Shown here: piece by piece, positions 1 through 5,678 of the stretch | How positions within the stretch are numbered: the first letter of the stretch is position 1 | Layout: each line of letters starts with the position of its first letter | Origin: Verrucomicrobiales bacterium | GTDB lineage: Bacteria > Verrucomicrobiota > Verrucomicrobiia > Verrucomicrobiales > DEV007 | Direction: 5' to 3' | Length of the DNA: 6,047 nucleotides | NCBI GenBank assembly: GCA_023253615.1 | Contig: JALRFZ010000527.1 | Location: forward strand, 1 to 6,047 | Notes under the pieces: model-generated | Database searches by the model: none | Seen by the model: only the letters and a program-made list of their open reading frames with translations | Told to the model about the DNA's origin: nothing | Position numbers and translations under genes: made by a program

Positions 1-552
1 GTTCTCGCCGATGCCCTCGAGACGCTGGCCGATGTTCACGAAGGCCGGCATGACCGGGTTGACCGGCCCGAGCACCCGCGCCAACCAGGCGCCGATGTGC
101 GGGCAGGCCACGGTCTGCGGCGGCACGTAGCCGGTGTGCCAGTGGTATTGGTGGCGCGAGTGGAGGATGCTGCCGAGATCGGGCTGCACCGCGGAGCGGA
201 TCAGGGTGCCGCGGTCCATGATCTTCGCGATGCGCCCCATGCCCTGACAGATGTGCAATCCATCGACGGCGGTCGGGATCGCGGGGAAGGTGGAGAGGAC
301 GGAATCGACCCGCATGCCCTTGGTGTAGGGCGCGTAGCGTTTCGGGTCGAAGGTCTCCGGGGCGGCCATGCCTCCCGCGAGCCAGAGGAGGATGCAGGCG
401 TCGGCCTTGGCGTCGGGATGGGCGATTTCCTTGCCGCGGACGAGCTGCGGTTCCCCGCTCATCCACGCGGCGACGCCGGCGGCTGAGAGCTGTTTCAGGA
501 AATCGCGCCGGATCATGGGATCGGGGGCGGAGGGGTCGAAATCGGCGTCCAT
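1..552 (-). CDS. DUF1501 family protein with Tat signal, N-terminal part (truncated by left window edge)
   Basis: This is the first 184 codons of a gene that continues past the left edge, with no in-frame stop. Residues 14-20 read IRRDFLK, a twin-arginine (Tat) motif, followed by a short hydrophobic stretch (QLSAAGVAAW), so the protein is predicted to be exported already folded. Residues 52-71 (ACILLWLAGG then MAAPETFDPK) match the characteristic start of DUF1501 proteins, a sulfatase/alkaline-phosphatase-like superfamily group abundant in Planctomycetota and Verrucomicrobiota. LIRSAV at 117-122, HWHTGY at 137-142 and PHIGAWLARVLG at 151-162 continue the family pattern. The reaction catalysed is not established for the family. 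It lies 153 bases downstream of the DUF1549/DUF1553 gene on the same strand, the usual pairing. The ATG at 552 is the first in frame; a second ATG at 516 (residue 13) would bring the RR motif to the N-terminus, as is common for Tat proteins. Neither start has a visible Shine-Dalgarno sequence. The family call is confident; the exact start is not. Confidence 0.9.
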   Translation of the reverse strand, partial: MDADFDPSAPDPMIRRDFLKQLSAAGVAAWMSGEPQLVRGKEIAHPDAKADACILLWLAGGMAAPETFDPKRYAPYTKGMRVDSVLSTFPAIPTAVDGLHICQGMGRIAKIMDRGTLIRSAVQPDLGSILHSRHQYHWHTGYVPPQTVACPHIGAWLARVLGPVNPVMPAFVNIGQRLEGIGEN

Positions 553-584
553 GGAGTCGTGGAGTGTTGGAGTCAGGGAGTAGT
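553..584. repeat. Degenerate 8-base tandem repeat (GGAGTNNN x4)
   Basis: Four consecutive 8-base units, GGAGTCGT, GGAGTGTT, GGAGTCAG and GGAGTAGT, lie directly against the start codon of the DUF1501 gene. The first five bases of each unit are identical and the last three vary. In the orientation of the DUF1501 mRNA the units read ACTCC, so the leader just before the ATG is pyrimidine-rich and resembles anti-Shine-Dalgarno sequence rather than a ribosome binding site. The last unit overlaps the left arm of the adjacent inverted repeat. Function is unknown; it may belong to a larger dispersed intergenic repeat. Confidence 0.6.
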
Positions 585-649
585 GGTGACCTCCAGGTCG
601 CCACCAGTGTCGCGGTCGGAGGAGGTGGCGACGTGGACGTCACCACTAC
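580..649. repeat. Long imperfect inverted repeat, REP-like intergenic hairpin
   Basis: The left arm (580-605, starting GTAGTGGTGAC and ending GTCGCCACC) and the right arm (624-649) are 26 bases each and pair at 24 of 26 positions around an 18-base loop. The two mismatches are symmetrical C/C and G/G-type positions at 591 and 596, opposite 638 and 633. The element lies wholly in the spacer between the DUF1549/DUF1553 gene and the DUF1501 gene. No T-run follows on either strand, so it does not look like an intrinsic terminator. Size, GC-rich stem and intergenic placement resemble REP/BIME-type dispersed palindromes, or a folded RNA that protects or partly attenuates the two-gene transcript. Which of these applies cannot be told from one copy. 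Confidence 0.75.
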
Positions 650-705
650 GAAAAGGAAGGTTCGTGAGTCAACAGGGTGGGATCGTTGAAGAAAGAGGGT
701 TTGAT

Positions 706-3117
706 TCACCTCACCAGCAGATACTCCGGCATCATCCAGAGCGACCAGGTGAGGTCGGCGACGGTCTGGGGTGCGGGGGTTTCACCGAGGATTTCGCGGA
801 GGAGGGATTTCTCTTCCTCCGTTGGCAGTCTTGTCAGGGTGGAAAGATAGAGTTCCTCGATGAGGCGGTCGGGCGTTTTTCCGTGTGCCGAAGCGAGCTT
901 TTGCGCTCCGGCCTCGAGGGCCTTGGCGACGGTGGCGTCATTGGAAAGGTCGATGGCCTCCAGCGTGGTGAGTTCGTTCGGACGCGAGGTCACGATCTGG
1001 TCGCGGTTGGGACGCCCGAGGCTGCGCATCAGGAAATCGCTTTTCACCAAAGCACCGCGCACCATCAGGGGCGAACTGGTGGAGCACGAGGCGAGCATCG
1101 TGCCCACCTGCGGATCGACCGCCTTCGACCAAGCATCCAAAGAGACGGGCACGACCTTTTCCCAGGTCAGCTCGGGGATCTTCCACTCGGCGGGTTTGTT
1201 GCCGGGAGGCATCTTGCTCGAAACGGTCCAGCTCTCATCCGTGGCGATGACCTCGTCGGTGCCGTCGGTGTAGACGATGCGGAGCGCGGCGAAGGCACCG
1301 GCGAGGTTGGGCGTTTTCAAGCCGTTCTCCGCGACGAGGAGGAGCCGGTTGACGCCATCCGGATTGATCGTCACGGGAGCGGACTCGAGTTTCGACCAGT
1401 CGCCTCCCGCGAGGACCTGCTGGGCGTTGAGGTAAAGAGTGAAGCTGTTGTCGGCCGCGGCGATCACGCCCGCCGACTGCACCGCCTTGCCCGGTTTGAA
1501 ATCCTTGCGCAGAAGAATCTTCTCGCCGCCGGGCGGAGGACCGGCCGCCGCCGAAGGGCCCCAGATCCAGGTCGATTTCCGGGCGAGGCGGGCAGCGGTT
1601 TCGGGATCGCTCTTGCCACGGATCACGGGCGCGTCGAAGACCCGTGGCGCGGTGCCGGTGAGGCTCCACATCAGATCGACGAACTGCTCGGCGGTGAGTC
1701 GCTTGGCGCGGGGGCCGGCATAGACGTAGGATGCGCCCTCATCCTCGCCCCTCGTCACCTCGGCGCGGCTGCCGTAGGCGGCGGAAGTGGCGATGAGGCG
1801 AAGGGTGTGCTTGAGATCCTGGCCGTGCTCGGCGAAATCGCTCGCGAGCCAGTCGAGCAGGTCGGCGTGCCAGGGCTCGGTCTGCATTGCGTCGAGGGGA
1901 TGGACGAGCCCCCGGCCCATCATCTGGCCCCAGAGACGGTTCACGATCGTGCGGGTGACGCGGCCGTTTTCCGGATGGGTCATGAGAGCGGCGAGCTGTT
2001 TGAGCCGTTCGGCCTTCGCCGCCGCCGGATCGACCTGCCCGATCTCGGGGAAAAGCCACGCCGCTTTCGCCGTCTCGCCGGTGGGTTTGTCGCAGCGGTG
2101 GATCATCAGCGGCTCGTCCGAGTAGATCGCGGCCAGTCCGTAAGCCTCGTCGAGCTTCCAGCGGTCGATGAAGCTGTCGTGGCACGAGGCGCACTTCATG
2201 TTGATGCCGAGGAAGGACTGCGAAAGGCTCTGGGAAAACTGGATCGGCAGGGTTTGTCCGGCGCTGACGTCGCCGCGCCACTCGATCCCCTTGATGAAAC
2301 CCTCGCTTTCGGGCGTGGGCGGGGCGATCAGTTCGCGCACCATCGCGTCGAAGGGACGGTTTTCCTTCAGCGCGTCGTAGAGCCAGCGGCTCACCTGGCT
2401 GCGGCCGCCGGTGATGAAGCCGGTGCCGGCGTAGTCGTTGCGGAGGAGATCGTTCCAGAAGGTCAGCCAGTGATCGGCGTAGTCGATGTCGCGGGCGAGG
2501 AGTGCATCGACCAGTTTGGCGCGTTTGTCAGGACTCTGGTCGGCGAGAAAGGAGCGGGCCTCTTCCGGGGTCGGGAGCAGGCCGACGAGATCGAGGTGGA
2601 CGCGGCGGAGGTAGGTGGCGTCGTCCGCCGGATCGGGACGGGGGAGTTTCCGCTCCGCGAGATAGGCGTCGATGAAACGATCCACGGGATTGGCGCGGCC
2701 GTCGGTGATGGCGGGGACCTCGGGATGGCGTGGTTTCAGGGGCGGTTCGTAGGTGGGTTCGCCGAAGGTGAAGCCCGGCTCCCATTTCATCCCCTCGTCG
2801 ACCCAGGCCTTGAGAAGGGCGACGGCCTCGGCCGGGACGCGATCCTTTTTCTTCGGCGGCATCTGCAGATCGGGATCGGTTTCGGCGATCAGCTCGAGGA
2901 AATAGGATTCCGCCGCCTTGCCCGGCATCGCGGCATCGTCTTCGAGGAAAAGCTCGCGCGTGTTGAGCGAGAAGCCGCCCTTCGCCTCCTTGCCACCGTG
3001 GCATTCGGCGCAGTGTTTCTTCAGCAGCGGCACGACCTGGTGGACGAAATCGATCTCGGCCTGAACGAGCACGGGGGCCGCGCAGACCAGGATGACGGCA
3101 AAAACGGGGCGGAACAT
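706..3117 (-). CDS. Secreted cytochrome c (PSCyt1)/DUF1549/DUF1553 domain protein
   Basis: This complete 803-residue protein has the usual architecture of the planctomycete cytochrome c family. Residues 1-20 form a Sec signal peptide ending VQA. The PSCyt1 module covers about 22-110, with the haem-binding CAECH at 36-40 and a likely axial Met86 in LQMPPKK. DUF1549 (PSCyt2) covers about 143-345: NPVDRFIDAYL (143-153), LRRVHLDLVGLLPTPEEA (170-187), and a second CxxCH-type motif, CASCHD, at 309-314. DUF1553 (PSD1) covers about 375-803: RTIVNRLWGQMMGRGLV (389-405), RLTAEQFVDLMWSLTG (473-488), RPNRDQIVTSRP (702-713) and a C-terminal EYLLVR. About 514-640 looks like an inserted beta-sandwich domain. 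It should act in the periplasm with covalently bound haem; its reaction is not established, though the family is often linked to breakdown of complex polysaccharides. The DUF1501 gene follows on the same strand. The ATG at 3117 is chosen because the signal peptide begins there; GGGAG lies 11 bases upstream, and TATAAT lies 5 bases upstream. Confidence 0.95.
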   Translation of the reverse strand: MFRPVFAVILVCAAPVLVQAEIDFVHQVVPLLKKHCAECHGGKEAKGGFSLNTRELFLEDDAAMPGKAAESYFLELIAETDPDLQMPPKKKDRVPAEAVALLKAWVDEGMKWEPGFTFGEPTYEPPLKPRHPEVPAITDGRANPVDRFIDAYLAERKLPRPDPADDATYLRRVHLDLVGLLPTPEEARSFLADQSPDKRAKLVDALLARDIDYADHWLTFWNDLLRNDYAGTGFITGGRSQVSRWLYDALKENRPFDAMVRELIAPPTPESEGFIKGIEWRGDVSAGQTLPIQFSQSLSQSFLGINMKCASCHDSFIDRWKLDEAYGLAAIYSDEPLMIHRCDKPTGETAKAAWLFPEIGQVDPAAAKAERLKQLAALMTHPENGRVTRTIVNRLWGQMMGRGLVHPLDAMQTEPWHADLLDWLASDFAEHGQDLKHTLRLIATSAAYGSRAEVTRGEDEGASYVYAGPRAKRLTAEQFVDLMWSLTGTAPRVFDAPVIRGKSDPETAARLARKSTWIWGPSAAAGPPPGGEKILLRKDFKPGKAVQSAGVIAAADNSFTLYLNAQQVLAGGDWSKLESAPVTINPDGVNRLLLVAENGLKTPNLAGAFAALRIVYTDGTDEVIATDESWTVSSKMPPGNKPAEWKIPELTWEKVVPVSLDAWSKAVDPQVGTMLASCSTSSPLMVRGALVKSDFLMRSLGRPNRDQIVTSRPNELTTLEAIDLSNDATVAKALEAGAQKLASAHGKTPDRLIEELYLSTLTRLPTEEEKSLLREILGETPAPQTVADLTWSLWMMPEYLLVR

Positions 3118-3122
3118 GCCGC

Positions 3123-3128
3123 ATTATA
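3123..3128 (-). promoter_or_regulatory. Perfect -10-like hexamer next to the cytochrome gene start
   Basis: On the minus strand the hexamer TATAAT ends five bases before the ATG at 3117. A sigma70-type start from it would fall at or within a few bases of the start codon, giving a leaderless or nearly leaderless mRNA. No good -35 hexamer is seen 16-18 bases upstream, and there is no extended TGn. The GGGAG at 3129-3133 would be a ribosome binding site only if transcription began further upstream. The match may be accidental, though AT-only hexamers are rare in this GC-rich sequence. Confidence 0.35.
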
Positions 3129-3263
3129 CTCCCAATCCCGCTTGCGGAAGCAGCCTTCTCCCGGACGGGATGACGTGAATAAGGGTTCGGGACCGGGAAA
3201 AATTCACCTTTTCCAACGCGGGGGCCTCGCGGATCGTTCCATCGTGGGCGGGTGCGTCCCTCT

Positions 3264-4217
3264 ATGAACCGGATCTGGAGTTTTCTCATCGCGCTGGGCG
3301 CGATCGGCGCCACCGTTCTCCTTTTGACGGTGAAGGACCCGTATGCGGTGGAGGGGGAGTCCGGTGGCGCGGGGGGCTTGGCGCCGGGTCCGGCGATCCC
3401 GCCGCCGCCGGTGGAGATCGTGGAGGAGGTCGCGGTGGAGCCGCCGGCGCCCGAGACCGCCTCGTGGTTTGAGCTCGCCCGCGGCGGGGGATTGAGTTTC
3501 GTGCTTTCGGGCACGGTGCGGGAGGCTGCCTTGAAACACCGGCTCGTCGAAGCGGCGCGCCGCGAGGCGCCGGAACTGGTCGCGGTCGTCGATCGCATCG
3601 AGGTCGATCCCGCGGCGCGCGAGCTGCCGAAGATCGATCACCTGCCGGATCTCGTCGCCGCGCTGATCCGTGATCTCCATGAACCGGGACTGCGGATCGA
3701 GGAGGGGATGGCACGGATCGAGGGGATCGGCGCGGATGAACGGATGCTGGAGGCGATCCGCGGGGCCTTCACGGCGATCGTCTCCCATCAGGAGAGGCCG
3801 GAAGACCGCCTCTACCACGATCCCGAACGTCCCGCGCCCGAGACGCGGATGCCGCTGGTGCTGTATCTCGGGATGCTGGAGGGCAGGTATTCCTTCGAAG
3901 GTTCGCTGCCGACTCCGGCGCAGCGAAAGGCCGTCGTCGATGCCGGCATCGCGGCGGTCGGGGCGGAGAAATTCGCCGATCACAGCCGCGTTTCCCCGGC
4001 CACCGTGGATGAACCGTGGATGAGCTCGCTGCCGGCCCTGATCGGTGGTCTTTTGCATGAATCCCATGCGGCGATGGAGCTGGTCGTCGTCGATCGCACC
4101 GTCACTTTGAGAGGCGAGGTGCTGGACGAGAAAGCGAAGGAAACGCTCCTCGAATTCACCAAACCGGCAAGAGAAGCGGGCTATGCGGTGGTGGATGGGC
4201 TGAGGGTGAAGAAGTAG
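3264..4217 (+). CDS. Membrane-anchored protein with two BON/OmpA-associated-type modules
   Basis: The 317-residue protein opens with a single hydrophobic segment (residues 4-22, IWSFLIALGAIGATVLLLT) after a short positively charged start, so it is either an N-terminal membrane anchor or an uncleaved signal. A Gly/Pro-rich low-complexity linker follows (about 31-63, including PGPAIPPPP). The rest appears to be an internal duplication. Module 1 (about 78-165) and module 2 (about 209-298) align in order: FVLSGTVREAA with YSFEGSLPTPAQ, then LPDLVAALIRDL with LPALIGGLLHES, then ARIEGIGADERMLEAI with VTLRGEVLDEKAKETL. This 'beta-strand, xGxV, helix' pattern resembles BON domains placed in front of OmpA domains in envelope proteins. 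No C-terminal OmpA peptidoglycan-binding domain is present. A role at the inner membrane or periplasm is inferred; the function is unknown. The ATG at 3264 is preferred to a GTG at 3252 because it puts Met-Asn-Arg directly before the hydrophobic segment. No clear Shine-Dalgarno sequence is visible. It is divergent from the cytochrome gene and convergent with the beta-propeller gene. Confidence 0.85.
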   Translation: MNRIWSFLIALGAIGATVLLLTVKDPYAVEGESGGAGGLAPGPAIPPPPVEIVEEVAVEPPAPETASWFELARGGGLSFVLSGTVREAALKHRLVEAARREAPELVAVVDRIEVDPAARELPKIDHLPDLVAALIRDLHEPGLRIEEGMARIEGIGADERMLEAIRGAFTAIVSHQERPEDRLYHDPERPAPETRMPLVLYLGMLEGRYSFEGSLPTPAQRKAVVDAGIAAVGAEKFADHSRVSPATVDEPWMSSLPALIGGLLHESHAAMELVVVDRTVTLRGEVLDEKAKETLLEFTKPAREAGYAVVDGLRVKK

Positions 4218-4237
4218 TCAAGACTTCCACTAGCTGC

Positions 4238-4262
4238 GGCGACTTTCGCCTCTCTGAGGCGA
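4238..4262. terminator. Competing GC-rich hairpins in the convergent gap (weak terminator candidate)
   Basis: The 53-base gap between the stops of the BON-like gene (4217) and the beta-propeller gene (4271) contains two overlapping perfect hairpins. GGCGA-CTT-TCGCC occupies 4238-4250, and TCGCCTC-TCT-GAGGCGA occupies 4246-4262. They share TCGCC at 4246-4250 and cannot form together. The position between convergent stops fits a bidirectional terminator, but no T-run follows on either strand, so termination is only a possibility. Confidence 0.35.
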
Positions 4263-4270
4263 TTCCCGCC

Positions 4271-5539
4271 TCACTCGATCGCATACAGAGACGCGTCGGT
4301 CCGCAGGTAGATGCGGCCGCCGGCGAAGGCGAGGGAGGCGTTCGTGTGTTGATTGGCATCGACGTCGTTCTTCGCGATGAGCTTCAGCGCCGTCGGGTCG
4401 GGCTCGATCAGGTAGGTCGTGCCGCGGGTGTCGTTCACGTAGAGGATTTTCCCGATCAGGTTCATCGAGCTCCAACTGTTCGCCCCGAGGCGCTCGCGCC
4501 AGAGGATCCTGCCGGTCGCGACTTCGCTGCATTGCATCACGCCCGGTTCATTGAGGAGGTAGAGATGCTCGCCGAGGATCTGGCCCGAGCCGATGCGCTG
4601 CGGATTCTGATTTTGTCCCTTCGGTGGATCGGCCCAGAGCCGGTGTGATGAGGTGAGGTCTCCCGTCTCGCCCGCGGACGGCAGTTTCACCCCGATACCG
4701 GGACCGCCGTAGCCGCAGAGGTAAAGGGCGCGCCCGTCGCCGGTCATCACGTTGGTGTAGCAGAGATCGCCGAGGCCCGCGACGCGCCAGAGCTCCTTCC
4801 CCGTCTTCGGATCAAAGCTGGTGAGGAAGCCGGGCAGGCCGAGCAGCAGCTCGGTGCGGCCACCGTTGTCGATCACGAGCGGGGTCGCCCACGAGCCTTT
4901 GAACTGTTTCGCGTCGGTGCTCTCGAAGGCATCGAGCTCGTGACGCCAGATCTCCTTGCCGGTGCCTTGGTGGATCGCGAAGAGCCGCGCGACGGGACCG
5001 GGTCCCGCATGAACGAGGACGGCGTCGCCCCACAGCACGGGGCTCGCGGCGTGGGGTCCCCAGATGTGCGCGTAGTCGGATCCGAGATCGGCGCTCCAGA
5101 GTTTCTTGCCCTCGAAGTCATAGGCGTGCAGGCCCGCGTTGCCGTGCCAGGCGATGACGATCGTGCCATCCGTCACCGGCGAGGCGGGGCAATGCGGATT
5201 CGTTTTGTGGGTTTCCTCGGCCTTGCCGTAGCCGATCGTCTCTTTCCAGAGCTGCTTGCCATCCTTCGCGTCGAAACAGATGAGGGATCGCTTTTTCCCT
5301 TCCTCCTCCGCCTGGGTGAGAAAGACGCGATCGCCCGAGACGACGGGCGAGGAATTGCCGCGATCGGGGAGATCGACGCGCCAGGCGATCCTTTCGGTCG
5401 CGGACCACTTCGCCGGGTAGGCGGTCGCATCGGGGAGCTTGCCGTCGCCATGGGGACCGCGCCACGAGGGCCAGTCGTTCGCGGAGACGCCTGCGAGGGA
5501 GCCGAGGGAAAGGAGCAGGAGAGCGGAGGGGAGTTTCAT
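4271..5539 (-). CDS. Secreted PQQ-like beta-propeller repeat protein
   Basis: The complete 422-residue protein has a Sec signal peptide at 1-20 (ends GVSA) with no lipobox cysteine, so it should be a soluble periplasmic or secreted protein, unlike the lipoprotein BamB. The mature protein starts with NDWPSWRGPHGDG, the hallmark opening of a large propeller family in Planctomycetota and Verrucomicrobiota. PQQ-type blade motifs recur: CFDAKDGKQLWKE (88-100), AYDFEGKKLWSADLG (139-153), AIHQGTGKEIWRHEL (188-202), SFDPKTGKELWRVAG (241-255) and CSEVATGRILWRERL (337-351), with weaker copies near 376-390 and at the C-terminus (LYAIE). The length fits one propeller of about seven or eight blades. I see no haem motif and no vicinal cysteine pair as in quinoprotein alcohol dehydrogenases, so redox activity is unproven; a binding or scaffold role is equally possible. 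It is divergent from the second PSCyt1 gene across a 137-base spacer. The ATG at 5539 starts the signal peptide directly; no Shine-Dalgarno sequence is visible. Confidence 0.93.
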   Translation of the reverse strand: MKLPSALLLLSLGSLAGVSANDWPSWRGPHGDGKLPDATAYPAKWSATERIAWRVDLPDRGNSSPVVSGDRVFLTQAEEEGKKRSLICFDAKDGKQLWKETIGYGKAEETHKTNPHCPASPVTDGTIVIAWHGNAGLHAYDFEGKKLWSADLGSDYAHIWGPHAASPVLWGDAVLVHAGPGPVARLFAIHQGTGKEIWRHELDAFESTDAKQFKGSWATPLVIDNGGRTELLLGLPGFLTSFDPKTGKELWRVAGLGDLCYTNVMTGDGRALYLCGYGGPGIGVKLPSAGETGDLTSSHRLWADPPKGQNQNPQRIGSGQILGEHLYLLNEPGVMQCSEVATGRILWRERLGANSWSSMNLIGKILYVNDTRGTTYLIEPDPTALKLIAKNDVDANQHTNASLAFAGGRIYLRTDASLYAIE

Positions 5540-5559
5540 GGGGCGAACGAAGAGGGTCT

Positions 5560-5628
5560 GTCGGAGGCTCCGACCGTGTCAGATCGCGAACCTCGCGGCA
5601 ATCACGTGATCGGGTTTTCCCGGCCGGG
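5560..5628. promoter_or_regulatory. Cluster of short perfect palindromes in a divergent spacer
   Basis: Four short inverted repeats lie within 69 bases between the divergent beta-propeller and PSCyt1 genes: GTCGGAG-G-CTCCGAC (5560-5574), CGCGA-ACC-TCGCG (5585-5597), ATCACGTGAT (5601-5610) and CCCGGCCGGG (5619-5628). Perfect dyads in a shared control region are candidate operators. Their sequences differ, which argues against several sites for one regulator, and GC-rich DNA produces some such palindromes by chance. No regulator gene is present in the window. Confidence 0.35.
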
Positions 5629-5649
5629 TCCCCCGCGCCACCGCGCCGC

Positions 5650-5678
5650 TTGACGCCTTCCGTGAATTCCCGGACAAT
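5650..5678 (+). promoter_or_regulatory. Candidate sigma70-type promoter of the second cytochrome gene
   Basis: TTGACG (5650-5655, five of six matches to the -35 consensus) is followed after exactly 17 bases by GACAAT (5673-5678, four of six matches to the -10 consensus). Transcription would start near 5685, past the first ATG (5677) and just before the second in-frame ATG (5689). If the promoter is real, it implies a very short leader and translation from 5689. Confidence 0.4.

Noticed and set aside
97..486. Plus-strand open frames within the DUF1501 region
   Set aside because: They are antisense to a continuous minus-strand frame that carries the RRDFLK motif and DUF1501 blocks.
580..649. 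Inverted repeat as an insertion sequence end or CRISPR repeat
   Set aside because: There is no transposase gene between or beside the arms, no target duplication is visible, and there is only one unit, so neither an IS nor a CRISPR array is supported.
3159..3170. TCCCG-GA-CGGGA dyad in the divergent spacer
   Set aside because: Short GC-rich dyads with two-base loops are expected by chance in DNA of this composition, and a two-base loop is unfavourable for RNA.
3196..3214. GGAAAA...TTTTCC hairpin in the divergent spacer
   Set aside because: A 6-bp AT-rich stem with a 7-base loop is too weak to support a terminator or operator by itself, and no T-run or gene end is nearby.
559..3267. A 902-codon open frame on the plus strand opposite the cytochrome gene
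   Set aside because: Its codons are in exact register with those of the minus-strand gene. Stops would require TTA, CTA or TCA codons in that gene, which are rare in GC-rich sequence. Its translation has no recognisable domain, while the minus strand has signal peptide, haem motifs and DUF1549/DUF1553 blocks throughout.
3204..4067. A 287-codon open frame on the minus strand opposite the BON-like gene
   Set aside because: Its translation is arginine-rich and low in complexity, without family motifs. The plus-strand gene has a clear membrane segment and repeated modules.
4271..5539. Beta-propeller as a quinoprotein alcohol dehydrogenase or as BamB
   Set aside because: It lacks the adjacent-cysteine pair and length of the dehydrogenases, and it lacks the lipobox cysteine expected for BamB. 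Only the general propeller family call is supported.
4940..5653. A 237-codon open frame on the plus strand across the beta-propeller gene
   Set aside because: It is again codon-aligned with the real minus-strand gene and explained by the same scarcity of TTA/CTA/TCA codons. It also runs across the divergent spacer and has no domain signal.
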